Of a stretch of 44,417 nucleotides of DNA, positions 1-7,730 are shown piece after piece (position 1 is the first letter of the stretch; the number at the start of each line of letters is the position of its first letter). The notes beneath the pieces were generated by a model. That model searched no databases and was not told the DNA's origin. It worked only from the letters and a program-made list of their open reading frames with translations. Source of the DNA: a virus; IMG/VR virus record IMGVR_UViG_3300042374_000171, positions 1-44,417 of that record, one strand, 5' to 3'. Both the position numbers and the translations under genes were made by a program.

Positions 1-81
1 TCCATAAGTGTAGGGGTGGCTTATGTATTTATCCCATGCCGCATCCGTCTCTGGTGTAGGTTTATCGTTTACGATATTCAT
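1..81 (-). CDS. Partial small early protein (N-terminus only)
   Basis: An ATG at 81..79 opens 27 codons that run off the window edge without a stop. The peptide begins MNIVNDKPTPETDAAW. The TPETD stretch resembles the N-terminus of the protein at 2229-2549 (MNNTPTPETDD), so the two may be related. The start overlaps the stop of the upstream gene (78-290). Copy 1 of the dispersed 14-bp palindrome encodes residues 3-7. Function unknown. Confidence 0.55.
   Translation of the reverse strand, partial: MNIVNDKPTPETDAAWDKYISHPYTYG
63..76 (-). repeat. Dispersed 14-bp palindrome, copy 1
   Basis: Sense strand TATCG-TAAA-CGATA, inside the first codons of the partial gene 1-81 (IVND). Confidence 0.9.
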
Positions 82-290
82 GGTTTTTTGAATTGAATTT
101 CATCTAACATATCTGATGGGTCTTGATCGCCATTTGCCATAGTTTCAATCCATCTTGCAGGGTTAATGGTGGCGGTGTGCGCCCAGCCTTCACTTGTCAA
201 TTTTTCTTCGTGCGCTTCATCTACTGTTAAACATTTTATCTTACCTTCTTTGGCGTAGATAAAAAGATATGGTGCTATAATTATTTTCAT
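78..290 (-). CDS. Small early protein, unknown function
   Basis: The frame is open from 317, but the ATG at 290..288 overlaps the TGA of the upstream gene in an ATGA junction, as at most junctions in this operon. I choose that start, giving 70 residues beginning MKIIIAPYLF. It is a soluble-looking protein with an acidic C-terminal half (DQDPSDMLDEIQ) and no recognised motif. Confidence 0.6.
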   Translation of the reverse strand: MKIIIAPYLFIYAKEGKIKCLTVDEAHEEKLTSEGWAHTATINPARWIETMANGDQDPSDMLDEIQFKKP

Positions 291-538
291 AGATTGATTA
301 ACATCTTCTTTGCCCATTCTGGGGTATTCTCATCTACTTTCACTGCCCAGTGGCCTTCTACTGATTTAGTCATAGAGAGTGCTTTTACTGGTTTAATACT
401 ACTTTGTTTAGAAGTAGTAATTACTTCTTTGGTTGAGAACCTTTCCCCACAAGAACAAAGCCTCCTCCTTGCCACTGTGCCATCTCTTTTTCGGCTATTG
501 ATGACTTCAGTAGGTGATTTACACTTCGGGCAATTCAT
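287..538 (-). CDS. Stand-alone NrdR-like zinc ribbon protein
   Basis: This 83-residue protein starts MNCPKCKSPTEV and continues with NSRKRDGTVARRRLCSCGERFSTKE. The order C-x2-C, basic RRR stretch, C-x-CGxRF matches the N-terminal zinc ribbon of NrdR, the repressor of ribonucleotide reductase genes. The ATP-cone domain that follows in NrdR is absent; the rest is about 45 residues without a motif. A nucleic-acid-binding regulator is likely by family; its target is unknown. It overlaps its neighbours by 4 and 20 bases in the minus-strand early operon. Confidence 0.7.
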   Translation of the reverse strand: MNCPKCKSPTEVINSRKRDGTVARRRLCSCGERFSTKEVITTSKQSSIKPVKALSMTKSVEGHWAVKVDENTPEWAKKMLINL

Positions 539-704
539 TTTTTTTCTTAGGTCTTCCAGCGCAATCGTATTGTTTCATGCCTCTTTTTTCAAAGAAGTCT
601 TCACAAGCTTTATTGATTTCTTTTGATCGTAGTGGATACTTCCATCCTACTCGACCATCATCTAGATCAATATTACCTTCTATGTCTTTGCCGTTGATCT
701 TCAT
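519..704 (-). CDS. Small early protein, unknown function
   Basis: The frame is open from 767, but the ATG at 704..702 overlaps the TGA of the GIY-YIG gene (ATGA junction), giving 61 residues beginning MKINGKDIEGNIDLD. It is charged, with a C-terminal basic stretch (GRPKKKNE). The 3' end overlaps the zinc ribbon gene by 20 bases. No family recognised. Confidence 0.55.
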   Translation of the reverse strand: MKINGKDIEGNIDLDDGRVGWKYPLRSKEINKACEDFFEKRGMKQYDCAGRPKKKNELPEV

Positions 705-1342
705 TTCATTGATTTTCTTTTTTCTCTGTAATATTGAGTTTTGCTTGTTGCTCCAGCTAAAATCCAAGGTTCAATGCTGTAATTATATGGAAGCAATGTA
801 ATATTTTTATCTCCTATTTTTTGAGCTTTTATGATATTGCTTGTTTGAAGTATTCCATGATTTCTTCCAATGTCTCTTCTTTTAAACCATCTGGATACTA
901 TCGCATTTTTAACGCCAAAACGTTTTGATACACAAGTAAGGCTATTAAACTCTTCTATTTTACCATCACTATATGTGAATATGTATTTATTCCTATATTG
1001 TGATTCTGCAATTTTTCTTTTATGATCTTCAGAAAACTTTAATCCAGCCATTGGTGCTGATGCACTCTTGCAGAAGTTTATGCAGTTTTCGTGGGATGTG
1101 TGTGCATCTAAATACTTTTGCTCAAAAGCAATAGTTGAGTGTGGAGAACAATACTTCACAACCTCAAATATAAGTGATTCTTCACCATATTTGTTAAAGA
1201 TTCTTTGGAGTCTATGATTCCTGTGTTTTTGTGAACGCAATTTGTTAATGTGATTTTTGAAACGAGATTGCAAGTTTACGCTACTCCCGTAGTAGTAATG
1301 ACCATTTGCAGAACAAGTAATCTTGTATACCCCAGAGTTCAT
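701..1342 (-). CDS. GIY-YIG homing endonuclease (Seg-like)
   Basis: 213 residues. The N-terminal GIY-YIG nuclease domain is visible as GVYKI (residues 4-8) and YYYGSS (about 16-21), followed by the Arg of SRFKNH. A NUMOD3-type DNA-binding segment lies near residues 98-115 (GLKFSEDHKRKIAES), as in free-standing Seg endonucleases of phages. A C-terminal segment (SLTCVSKRFGVKNAIVSRWFKRR) resembles a NUMOD1/HTH module. The gene is more AT-rich than the neighbouring small genes and sits in the operon with 4-base overlaps, consistent with a selfish insertion. It is not inside an intron that I can see. Confidence 0.88.
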   Translation of the reverse strand: MNSGVYKITCSANGHYYYGSSVNLQSRFKNHINKLRSQKHRNHRLQRIFNKYGEESLIFEVVKYCSPHSTIAFEQKYLDAHTSHENCINFCKSASAPMAGLKFSEDHKRKIAESQYRNKYIFTYSDGKIEEFNSLTCVSKRFGVKNAIVSRWFKRRDIGRNHGILQTSNIIKAQKIGDKNITLLPYNYSIEPWILAGATSKTQYYREKRKSMK

Positions 1343-1578
1343 TATTTCTTACTAACTTTCCCGACGCATTTCCATTTTTCCCTACTTAAGTTGTTTGCTG
1401 TATTGGGATTGTTTTGTTGTTCTTTTGATAAACGTTTTTTAATCCCGTAACTTCGCGCACAATAACTTGACCCTTTGGCCGTCCCCGGACTAATTGTAGC
1501 ACCTTTCTGACCATACTTCACAGTCTTAGTCCTGCCAGTCTTTGGGTTGACTACTTTTTTTGAGAACCTCTTTTCCAT
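1342..1578 (-). CDS. Small basic phage protein, unknown function
   Basis: 78 residues, rich in Lys, Arg, Gly and Ser, beginning MEKRFSKKVVNPKTGRTK. The order of a basic N-terminus, TVKYGQKG, SYCARSYGIKKR and a C-terminal KWKC resembles small basic proteins common in phage genomes, but I cannot assign a named family with certainty. Its ATG overlaps the stop of 1578-1724 (TAATG), and its stop overlaps the ATG of the GIY-YIG gene in the same way. Confidence 0.6.
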   Translation of the reverse strand: MEKRFSKKVVNPKTGRTKTVKYGQKGATISPGTAKGSSYCARSYGIKKRLSKEQQNNPNTANNLSREKWKCVGKVSKK

Positions 1579-1724
1579 TACTTTTTCTTTGCAGTTTTTG
1601 CTGATTGTTTAAACGCTTTGGCAGTTGGTGCGCCCTTGCTGCCAACTTTCCTCATCTTCTCACCGCTACCCGCTGCGATGCGTTTCCTTTTTTCGTTAAT
1701 ATTTTTGTAAAGTCCAGTTTTCAT
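1578..1724 (-). CDS. 48-residue basic phage protein (KTGLY family)
   Basis: This short gene encodes MKTGLYKNINEKRKRI followed by AAGSGEKMRKVGSKGAP and a Lys/Ala tail. The KTGLY-N-I-N-x-KRKRI and GSKGAPTAKAF pattern is recurrent in small proteins of many tailed phages; I know of no established function. Its ATG at 1724..1722 overlaps the TGA of the upstream gene and its TAA overlaps the downstream ATG, so it is an integral member of the operon. Confidence 0.75.
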   Translation of the reverse strand: MKTGLYKNINEKRKRIAAGSGEKMRKVGSKGAPTAKAFKQSAKTAKKK

Positions 1725-1906
1725 TTTTTCTTAGACATTCCTGCGCGTGATAGTGCAATAGCCAATGCTTGTTTACGGCTCTTAGCCATAGGTGCTTTCT
1801 TCGGGCCTTTAGGGTTCACTCCAGCCTTGAGAGTTCCACGCTTGTATTCGCCCATGACTTTAGCTATCTTTGCAGTTTTAACTGCTTTTGTTGTTGGTTT
1901 TTTCAT
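1721..1906 (-). CDS. DUF6496-like small basic phage protein
   Basis: 61 residues. The core KIAKVMGEYKRGTLKAG, followed by SRKQALAIALSRAGMSKKK, is the pattern of the DUF6496-type small phage proteins (KVMxEFKxGTLKSG, SRKQAIAIALSEAG). The function of that family is not established. It is coupled to both neighbours by ATGA overlaps and stands in a run of three consecutive very basic small proteins. Confidence 0.75.
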   Translation of the reverse strand: MKKPTTKAVKTAKIAKVMGEYKRGTLKAGVNPKGPKKAPMAKSRKQALAIALSRAGMSKKK

Positions 1907-2232
1907 AATGATTCCATCCCATCTCTGAGAAGTTTAAAAAATGTATCTGATGACATTGTAACTTTCCAAGGTTTACTATTCTTCTTTGAAGCCACTGCCC
2001 AAGCAATGCCATTAGCATCTCGCTCGGCCTGCTCACAAGCCTTATCTAAATTTAAATTCTGAACACACTTTACTTCAAAGTGGAGTTTACCCTTCAATTC
2101 CTCACAGACTACATCTGGCGAGTCTTGTCCTCCTGCGAATTGCTGTCCTCGTTTAGCAGTGTAGCCTTCAGCGCGGAGTTGATCTCGCCAAGCCCTTTCA
2201 CCTCTTGCTCCTTTAGCTCTTGAGTTGATCAT
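1903..2232 (-). CDS. PD-(D/E)XK nuclease, Holliday junction resolvase-like
   Basis: The start is the ATG at 2232..2230, which overlaps the TGA of the upstream gene, giving 109 residues beginning MINSRAKGARGERAW. Motifs match the phage/archaeal resolvase-like PD-(D/E)XK fold: basic GARGERAWRDQL helix, AKRGQQFAGGQDSPDVV with the first acidic residue, and HFEVKCVQ as the E-x-K pair. Likely role: cleavage of branched DNA in replication or before packaging. This is inferred from motifs and from its place beside the helicase operon. Confidence 0.75.
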   Translation of the reverse strand: MINSRAKGARGERAWRDQLRAEGYTAKRGQQFAGGQDSPDVVCEELKGKLHFEVKCVQNLNLDKACEQAERDANGIAWAVASKKNSKPWKVTMSSDTFFKLLRDGMESL

Positions 2233-2549
2233 TTCGCGCCCTCCAATTTTCCGCAAATCCACTCGCTACGAGGCGGTGGCAGCTCACCTACGCAGCCAGC
2301 GTCGATCCACTGGGCCATGTCATCCCCGTGGGTTGCTGACCAGTTTTTTGATGCTAGCCCCCATGTTCGAACGCGAAGCAATGCCTCTCGTAACTTGGCG
2401 TTTTGCTCCCTCGCCTCGTCGCGCTCGCGTTCCAGCTTTCTACAATCATCAATAGGAACTGCTCTAAAACCAAAAACGCCTTCAATTACTGAATCAATGT
2501 AGCATATGATTGCAAGGTCATCCGTCTCTGGTGTTGGTGTGTTATTCAT
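2229..2549 (-). CDS. Coiled-coil early protein with TPETD N-terminus
   Basis: 106 residues. The N-terminus MNNTPTPETDD resembles that of the partial gene at 1-81. A short coiled coil follows (CRKLERERDEAREQNAKL), an arrangement common in accessory early phage proteins of unknown function. A candidate promoter at 2556-2584 places the transcription start at about this ATG, so the mRNA may be leaderless here. Confidence 0.65.
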   Translation of the reverse strand: MNNTPTPETDDLAIICYIDSVIEGVFGFRAVPIDDCRKLERERDEAREQNAKLREALLRVRTWGLASKNWSATHGDDMAQWIDAGCVGELPPPRSEWICGKLEGAK

Positions 2550-2740
2550 GGGAGCATACTATCTACATCTTGTATCTGTGTCAACATTTTTTTATCAGAA
2601 AAATACTCATGGTAGATTTTCATCCCCTCATTCCAATAATTCTCTGCTATGCAATACCTTTCTTTGTCCTCAGACTCCCAAATATCCATTGCATATTTGA
2701 AAAACTTCATGGTTTTTCCGTAGGCTTGGTCGGTTGTCAT
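2546..2740 (-). CDS. Small early protein, unknown function
   Basis: 64 residues, beginning MTTDQAYGKTMKFF, rich in aromatic and acidic residues and probably helical. Its start overlaps the helicase stop (TAATG) and its end overlaps the next gene by 4 bases. The DNA for its last residues also carries the candidate promoter for 2229-2549. No family recognised. Confidence 0.6.
   Translation of the reverse strand: MTTDQAYGKTMKFFKYAMDIWESEDKERYCIAENYWNEGMKIYHEYFSDKKMLTQIQDVDSMLP
2556..2584 (-). promoter_or_regulatory. Leftward promoter before 2229-2549
   Basis: On the minus strand TTGACA (2584..2579), 17 bases, TAGTAT (2561..2556). The ATG at 2549 is 6 bases beyond the -10 box, so a leaderless transcript is expected. 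The bases upstream (aaaaaaatgTTGACAC) are identical to those of the promoter at 41415. Confidence 0.6.
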
Positions 2741-3972
2741 TAGTAAACCTCCTCAAGTCTTGAGATATCCCCGCGCATCACAATATCCGTAGAATAATTC
2801 CTCGCGCCACGGCGGTTCTTCTTGATCGTCAGCCTACTCTTCTCCTTAATGTGTTCGATATACACTACTTGGTCAGAGTGCATTCCAATTGCCCGTGATT
2901 CGCGCAGTCTTCCTTCGTCATTAAGCTGAGAAGCTGTAAGCATAATCGAGTTGTTTTTCAACGCAGCTACCTTTAACCGCCTTGCAATCTCGGAAATTTG
3001 ACTTTCTCTACCCTCCGCGCCATCAAATGCAATGATTTGTAGGTAATCTACTACGATTACATCTGCCCGATTTTCGCCTACATATCGGTTTATATTAGCC
3101 TCAATCTCGTCAATTTCAGCTATTCCATCCACGATTTCTAGTGGCAACTGATGCAGTTTAAGTAGTGCAGAACTGATTGCTTGGAGTTCGTTCTTGTTTG
3201 CTGTCTTGTAATCCTCTGGTTCTCTCACGGGATAGCCTGCGATATTGCAAGCCATGCGGGTCAGGATGTCTTTCGCTTTCATTTCGAGGCTGAAGAAGAG
3301 GACTGACTTTCCTTCCAGTAGGTTTGCGAGTGCCGCTTGGACTAGGTAGATTGATTTTCCTCCACCTGTCTCAGATGCCACCGTCATCATCTCGCCTTTG
3401 TGCATCCCACCCTTGAGTGCGCGATCCACTTTGAGTAATCCAGTAGGGTAAAAATCCTTTACTGCTTTTCCTTCCATCTCATCAATGATTTCGATGATGA
3501 GGTCTTTGACTGGCTTTACTTTTGATGTGCGATCTTCTGCGGACTTCATTATCGTTTCCGATAATTCCTTTAAATTCGTCTTGCCTGTCCGTAGATTTGG
3601 CTCTTCTTTCTCCATGAGGGTAATGACATCGCGGTAGGCCTTCGTGCGGTGCAGGTGCTTCCGGTAGTCATCTGCCATGTCTTGGCAAACCTTACCAGAG
3701 GCCACCTTCATCGTAGCGAATATTTCGTGAATCGCATCCTCTCCACCCGCAGCTTCTAATTGTCCAGTTGCTTCCAGTTCTGCGATGGCAGAAAACGGGC
3801 AGCAAACCCCTGTCCGCTGGTGAACCCCTTGGAGGGCATTAAAAACGATTCTGTGAGCTGGTATGGCAAAGTAATCACTATCCCATGTTTGTTGGGAAAG
3901 GATGTTTCTGTCGATTGCGATGAGCGACAACACTGCCGCTTCACTCTTTCGTGCTATTGGGACTTTTTTCAT
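2740..3972 (-). CDS. DnaB-type replicative helicase
   Basis: 410 residues, close to the usual DnaB length. The N-terminal DnaB domain covers about residues 5-110 (SEAAVLSLIAIDR, PAHRIVFNAL). The RecA-like core has Walker A SETGGGKS near residue 204, FFSLEM after it, Walker B VIVVDYLQII, and ASQLNDEGRLRES followed by the KNRRGA segment typical of DnaB C-termini. It should unwind DNA at the phage replication fork as a ring. It lies downstream of the replication-initiation-like gene at 5517-6371. Copy 2 of the dispersed palindrome is inside the coding sequence (SETI). Confidence 0.93.
   Translation of the reverse strand: MKKVPIARKSEAAVLSLIAIDRNILSQQTWDSDYFAIPAHRIVFNALQGVHQRTGVCCPFSAIAELEATGQLEAAGGEDAIHEIFATMKVASGKVCQDMADDYRKHLHRTKAYRDVITLMEKEEPNLRTGKTNLKELSETIMKSAEDRTSKVKPVKDLIIEIIDEMEGKAVKDFYPTGLLKVDRALKGGMHKGEMMTVASETGGGKSIYLVQAALANLLEGKSVLFFSLEMKAKDILTRMACNIAGYPVREPEDYKTANKNELQAISSALLKLHQLPLEIVDGIAEIDEIEANINRYVGENRADVIVVDYLQIIAFDGAEGRESQISEIARRLKVAALKNNSIMLTASQLNDEGRLRESRAIGMHSDQVVYIEHIKEKSRLTIKKNRRGARNYSTDIVMRGDISRLEEVY
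3550..3563 (-). repeat. Dispersed 14-bp palindrome, copy 2
   Basis: Sense TATCG-GAAA-CGATA in the helicase gene (SETI). Pairing extends to 7 bp (ATTATCG/CGATAAT). Confidence 0.9.
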
Positions 3973-4619
3973 TTGGGTTTTGTTTTTTCAATTATGTATC
4001 CTGCAAATTCTCCGATTCGGAAGAACTCAATTCCTCCATCAACCTCAGATTGATCAAGTGGACGCTGAACTCCGCTCAATGAAAGTTCTTTATCCAAAAT
4101 ATCAGATGGAGATGCGCCACTCTTCAGCTTCCATTCTGATGTCATCCTTCGGAATACTGTCGATGCGTATCCTTGAACCGATTCAAACTTTTCCACTACA
4201 ATAATACATCCTCCATATTCTGTTGATGCTTTTAGTTTCTGTAAAAGTTCTGACCTTCTTTTTTTTGAAATAAACATCAGGGAAAGAAAGCATATAGCTA
4301 CTGAAAATTCTTTGTATTCAAAATCTACTGCATCCGAAATCTGGAGCAATCCGCCTCCATCATATTTTTGCGCCATCTCATTGCTTTCTTCTATGGCTAT
4401 TAGTTTTGCTCCCCTTTGTTCTATTAAAAACTTTGTAGCCCTCCCTATATTTCCAGTGCTTGCTCCTATATCATAGATTATTCCATTTCTGGAAAGATAA
4501 TTCCTTGTTATGGAAACAACAGCACTTGTAGCTAAATCATACCAAGGCAACTGCTCACGCACATGGTTGTCAAAGTTTTCCGCTATCCAATTATTTTTGA
4601 ATGTCCAGTCTTTCATCAT
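3969..4619 (-). CDS. Class I SAM-dependent methyltransferase, CmoA-like
   Basis: 216 residues. A SAM-binding motif I is seen as IIYDIGASTGNIG, followed by LIAIEESNEM as motif II and FSVAICFLSLMF in the motif IV region. The stretch before motif I (LPWYDLATSAVVSITRNYL) and the overall order recall CmoA-type methyltransferases that act on wobble-position tRNA uridine. The substrate cannot be read from sequence; small molecule, nucleic acid and lipid remain possible. Two consecutive ATGs begin the gene. It overlaps the cytosine methyltransferase gene by 29 bases. Confidence 0.7.
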   Translation of the reverse strand: MMKDWTFKNNWIAENFDNHVREQLPWYDLATSAVVSITRNYLSRNGIIYDIGASTGNIGRATKFLIEQRGAKLIAIEESNEMAQKYDGGGLLQISDAVDFEYKEFSVAICFLSLMFISKKRRSELLQKLKASTEYGGCIIVVEKFESVQGYASTVFRRMTSEWKLKSGASPSDILDKELSLSGVQRPLDQSEVDGGIEFFRIGEFAGYIIEKTKPK

Positions 4620-5499
4620 AAGAAATAAGTTGTTTTGCCACCCAAGAAACAGCAGGAATAGTCATTCCATTTGCTTGGTATTTTTGAACTTCGGTAAGAT
4701 TGCAGTCATCCAACCAATTATCAGGAATCCCTTGTAGCCTTAGTCTTTCCACAACCCCAACTCGTCGCAGCTTTCCATCTCCGTGCAACACGATGTCCGT
4801 GAAACTTTTGTAATCTCTTTTTGCAATAGTTCCAGACAATCCGCACTCAGCATATTCGTCAGAGCGTTGGCGAGTAAAGTAGGCAATGGGATGTTCCGTT
4901 CCCAAGCTCTCCTCAAAATACCAATTGCTGATTTTTTCGATAGCATCAATTTTGGATCGCAGGTCACAAGAAGAACGCTTTGTATTGTTGAGTGGATCGG
5001 CTCCTCTGGTGATTCCATCGCGGAATCCCAGTATGTAAACTCTACGCCTTCTTTGTGGGACTCCGCAGAATTTAGAGTCGATGATCGTCCAAGTCGAATC
5101 ATACCCGCTTTCGGCCAAGTCTTGCACAACGACTCCAAGGCCATTGGACAAGAGATCATACACGTTTTCGATAATGACATATTTTGGGGAACACTCTTGA
5201 ATAACTCTAAGGTAGTGTTTCCATAATCCACTTCTGTTTCCATTTATTCCTCCTTTGTTTTTGTTTGTATTTGCTCTGGAAATATCCTGACATGGGAATC
5301 CACCAGTAATCACCCAAGGTTGAAAGTCTGGGGTGAAATTTGTTATATCTCCATGGATATTGGAGTTTGGAAAATTCTTTTTTAGCACGTGCTGCAAGTG
5401 AGGTTCATATTCAACAAATGTATGCTCAAATTTACCAACCATTGCCAATCCAATCGCAAATCCTCCGATTCCAGAAAATAAGTCTAAGTGTGTTTTCAT
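4591..5499 (-). CDS. DNA (cytosine-5-)-methyltransferase
   Basis: The frame is open from 5637, but the family starts at the ATG at 5499 (MKTHLDLFSGIGGF), giving 302 residues. All key motifs are present: motif I DLFSGIGGF, motif IV GGFPCQDIS with catalytic Cys70, motif VI ENV (111-113), motif VIII QRRRRV and motif X ANGMTIPAVSW. It transfers a methyl group to C5 of cytosine; its target site is not readable. No partner endonuclease is adjacent, so protection against host restriction is the likeliest role. Copy 3 of the dispersed palindrome ends 2 bases upstream of the start. Confidence 0.93.
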   Translation of the reverse strand: MKTHLDLFSGIGGFAIGLAMVGKFEHTFVEYEPHLQHVLKKNFPNSNIHGDITNFTPDFQPWVITGGFPCQDISRANTNKNKGGINGNRSGLWKHYLRVIQECSPKYVIIENVYDLLSNGLGVVVQDLAESGYDSTWTIIDSKFCGVPQRRRRVYILGFRDGITRGADPLNNTKRSSCDLRSKIDAIEKISNWYFEESLGTEHPIAYFTRQRSDEYAECGLSGTIAKRDYKSFTDIVLHGDGKLRRVGVVERLRLQGIPDNWLDDCNLTEVQKYQANGMTIPAVSWVAKQLISYDERLDIQK

Positions 5500-5501
5500 T
5501 T

Positions 5502-5515
5502 TATCGGTAACGATA
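5502..5515 (-). repeat. Dispersed 14-bp palindrome, copy 3
   Basis: Sense TATCG-TTAC-CGATA between genes, ending 2 bases before the cytosine methyltransferase start. Centre symmetric. Confidence 0.9.
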
Positions 5516-5516
5516 A

Positions 5517-6371
5517 TCAAAAGTTGGAGAATCGTTCTGGTTTTGAATTGGACTTGTTTTGTTTTGGCTCGAAAACTCCAGTCCATCCGTTTGAGATTGC
5601 AGTGTCGATTGCCGCTACTGCACTCGCTACTCCCCAAGTGGTGAACTTACCGAACATATTCTTTTGCGCCGTTGGTGTCATTGGTGCTCTCTTTTCTTTT
5701 CGGTGTTGAAGAAACTCATTCCAAGCCGTGTTAAATTCTGGAGTATCCAATTCGGTCGGTATATTTGTTGGGGGGGATTTTTTTCGTGCGGCGGTCGTTT
5801 TTGCGTTAGCCATATTTGGGGGGTCGTTAAAGTGAGCGGTAGCGAAACTAACTTTGGCGTTAGCCGTAATTTCAGTCGGGAATAGATTCGGTTGATTCAA
5901 TTCAACTGAGGAATGTGAGGCCACTGCCGAACTTTCCAATTCCTCCTTCAAGGAGGTTAGGAGGTTTTCTTTATACTCTTTATTTACTTTACTAAGTCTA
6001 TCTTTATTAGTCGCGGGTTTTCCCGAGTCGGGAATTTCCCGAGTCGGAGAATCCCCTGATCGGAATGGGTCTTCAAGTTGTGGGTATTGGTAAACGTAAT
6101 ACTCCCATCCACCCGGATTTTCACCACAGCACGGTCTGCGCCATAGATACCTTTTATCCAACAATTCATTCACACCAGCAACAGTGCTATCATACCCATC
6201 TGTAGATATGCTCTTGAGATGATTAAGACGAACAATCCAAGTTTCTGGTAAGGATAATAGGTAAGCGTGGATTCCTTTTGCTTTCCACGACAACTCTGGA
6301 TTTTTTAGAATGTCATTTGGAATAGTTGTGAAATTCCTTGTCAACTTCTGACGAAAAATACTTTTACTCAT
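5517..6371 (-). CDS. Replication-initiation-like winged-helix protein
   Basis: 284 residues. The N-terminus (FTTIPNDILKNPELSWKAKGIHAYLLSLPETW) matches the helix-turn-helix domain of phage replication and replisome-organiser proteins. A central low-complexity region is followed by a C-terminal segment (FNTAWNEFLQHRKEKRAPMTPTAQ) resembling the end domain of DnaT/DnaD-type helicase loaders. It probably binds the origin and loads the helicase encoded at 2740-3972. This is inference from domain pattern and gene order. Confidence 0.7.
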   Translation of the reverse strand: MSKSIFRQKLTRNFTTIPNDILKNPELSWKAKGIHAYLLSLPETWIVRLNHLKSISTDGYDSTVAGVNELLDKRYLWRRPCCGENPGGWEYYVYQYPQLEDPFRSGDSPTREIPDSGKPATNKDRLSKVNKEYKENLLTSLKEELESSAVASHSSVELNQPNLFPTEITANAKVSFATAHFNDPPNMANAKTTAARKKSPPTNIPTELDTPEFNTAWNEFLQHRKEKRAPMTPTAQKNMFGKFTTWGVASAVAAIDTAISNGWTGVFEPKQNKSNSKPERFSNF

Positions 6372-7143
6372 AATGTCCGTGATGTTTGGAGTGGCACTCG
6401 TCGCAAACGCAAGTTAGGGATTGCATTCCGCTATGTGTGTGTTCATAACCATGAAGGCTGTAGTTTTTGTGATGCACTTGTAAATGTTCATTGCTATCAC
6501 ACATCACACACTTGAATTTATTTTTTCTCTTAACTTCAAATGAAATTATTTTCCAATACGGAGTTCGTAAAAATTCACCATACTCCATTTCATTGATGGC
6601 TTCGGAAATTTTTTCTTCATCGCACGAACAAACCATCGTTCTCATTTGAGAATTTAATTTTTGCCAATCAGCCCCCTCTCCGGGTTTTGCGTCAGGCCAT
6701 AAGTAATATTTAATCAAGTTCTCAGTATTCAATTGAATTTGATTCTGATGAATTAAATAATGTTTTCTATCCATTTCTCGACGCTTTTGTTGTTCGGAAA
6801 GCTTCTCAGCATCCTTGCATTTATTACAAGTTGCCACAGTCAAGCATTCTCCACTTGAAATATTCAGAATCTTTTTTCTTAAATTCTCCATGTATGATAT
6901 AAGCTGCGTTTTTTTCAAAGGCCGCTTTTCAATGGTAGAACATTTATCGCATCGTATTTCACAAATGTAATCTATTGGTAATCCATTTGCAGTTGGAAAT
7001 AATGCGCGAATATCTTTGTTTTGCGAAACCTTTGAAGATATAGCCTCCAAAGTTTCGTGGTCGAACTCCATCCCAATAGATATGGGATGCGAGCGTAATG
7101 CTTCAGTGTAGGCCAAAGACCTATCAACTAATTCTTGGTTCAT
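6364..7143 (-). CDS. HNH endonuclease
   Basis: Translation from the ATG at 7143 gives 259 residues beginning MNQELVDRSLAY; the longer frame to 7173 needs a TTG start. The C-terminal HNH domain is clear: CVMCDSNEHLQVHHKNY, then VCDECHSKHH. Two further Cys pairs (CDKC at about 65 and CNKC at about 107) suggest additional zinc sites. It could be a homing endonuclease or a DNA-processing nuclease. It overlaps the replication gene by 8 bases. Confidence 0.8.
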   Translation of the reverse strand: MNQELVDRSLAYTEALRSHPISIGMEFDHETLEAISSKVSQNKDIRALFPTANGLPIDYICEIRCDKCSTIEKRPLKKTQLISYMENLRKKILNISSGECLTVATCNKCKDAEKLSEQQKRREMDRKHYLIHQNQIQLNTENLIKYYLWPDAKPGEGADWQKLNSQMRTMVCSCDEEKISEAINEMEYGEFLRTPYWKIISFEVKRKNKFKCVMCDSNEHLQVHHKNYSLHGYEHTHSGMQSLTCVCDECHSKHHGHYE

Positions 7144-7299
7144 TTTAGAAAGGCCACCAGCCCCTGCCGCCAAAGAAACCGATCGAATGTCGGGTGAAGA
7201 ATAAACGGCAGAGGCTTGGTGATATATTGGTGTTTCTATTTAATTTCTTTGATTCTCGTCTGTTCTTCACGCAGACGGCACAATTTCTCGCACGACTGA

Positions 7300-7328
7300 A
7301 AACTACTATAGGTTGTGTTCGATGTCAA
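7300..7328 (-). promoter_or_regulatory. Leftward promoter before the HNH/replication operon
   Basis: On the minus strand TTGACA (7328..7323), 17 bases, TAGTTT (7305..7300). Copy 4 of the palindrome lies 10 bases upstream of the -35 box. The resulting leader of about 150 bases contains a CGTCTG/CAGACG hairpin (7257-7277). Confidence 0.45.
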
Positions 7329-7338
7329 GCATCTTTTT

Positions 7339-7352
7339 TATCGGTTACGATA
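7339..7352 (-). repeat. Dispersed 14-bp palindrome, copy 4
   Basis: Sense TATCG-TAAC-CGATA. The stop codon of 7345-7722 is formed by its central TAA. Confidence 0.9.
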
Positions 7353-7722
7353 ACCAATCCAACTCAACTTTCTCAACTTCACCTTTCGACCACTCATACA
7401 TTTTGTCGTTGAGTAGTTCCCAGATTTGATCGGCATCTTCTTCTGTTTCGCATTGGAAGGTGGAGCGGCGTTCTCCAACACCTTGTTCGGTGATTACAAT
7501 ATCTGATTGGATGACAGTATTGCTATTGTTTCCAGTCGCGGCTATGATTGCGGTGTTGTTAGTCCTGAGTGCCATGACAAGAATGCCGCTATCATTTTCG
7601 TAGGTAGCCATGAAAGGAGTGTCTAGCGCGGTGGCTAAAGAAAGGTTTGTGACCATTACGGTTTGCCTTACTCCCATCAGCAATTTCTCTGCGTTATCTT
7701 TGATGTTGTTAGTGTTATCCAT
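7345..7722 (-). CDS. First gene of leftward early transcript, unknown function
   Basis: I use the ATG at 7722 (125 residues, MDNTNNIKDNAEKL); the frame extends to a TTG at 7728. The protein is acidic at its C-terminus, with a central beta-rich part (IAATGNNSNTVIQSDIVIT). It is transcribed away from the HTH gene across a shared promoter region; its -10 box ends 8 bases before the ATG, implying little or no leader. Its TAA lies inside copy 4 of the dispersed palindrome. No family recognised. Confidence 0.6.
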   Translation of the reverse strand: MDNTNNIKDNAEKLLMGVRQTVMVTNLSLATALDTPFMATYENDSGILVMALRTNNTAIIAATGNNSNTVIQSDIVITEQGVGERRSTFQCETEEDADQIWELLNDKMYEWSKGEVEKVELDWLS

Positions 7723-7730
7723 AAGCAATC

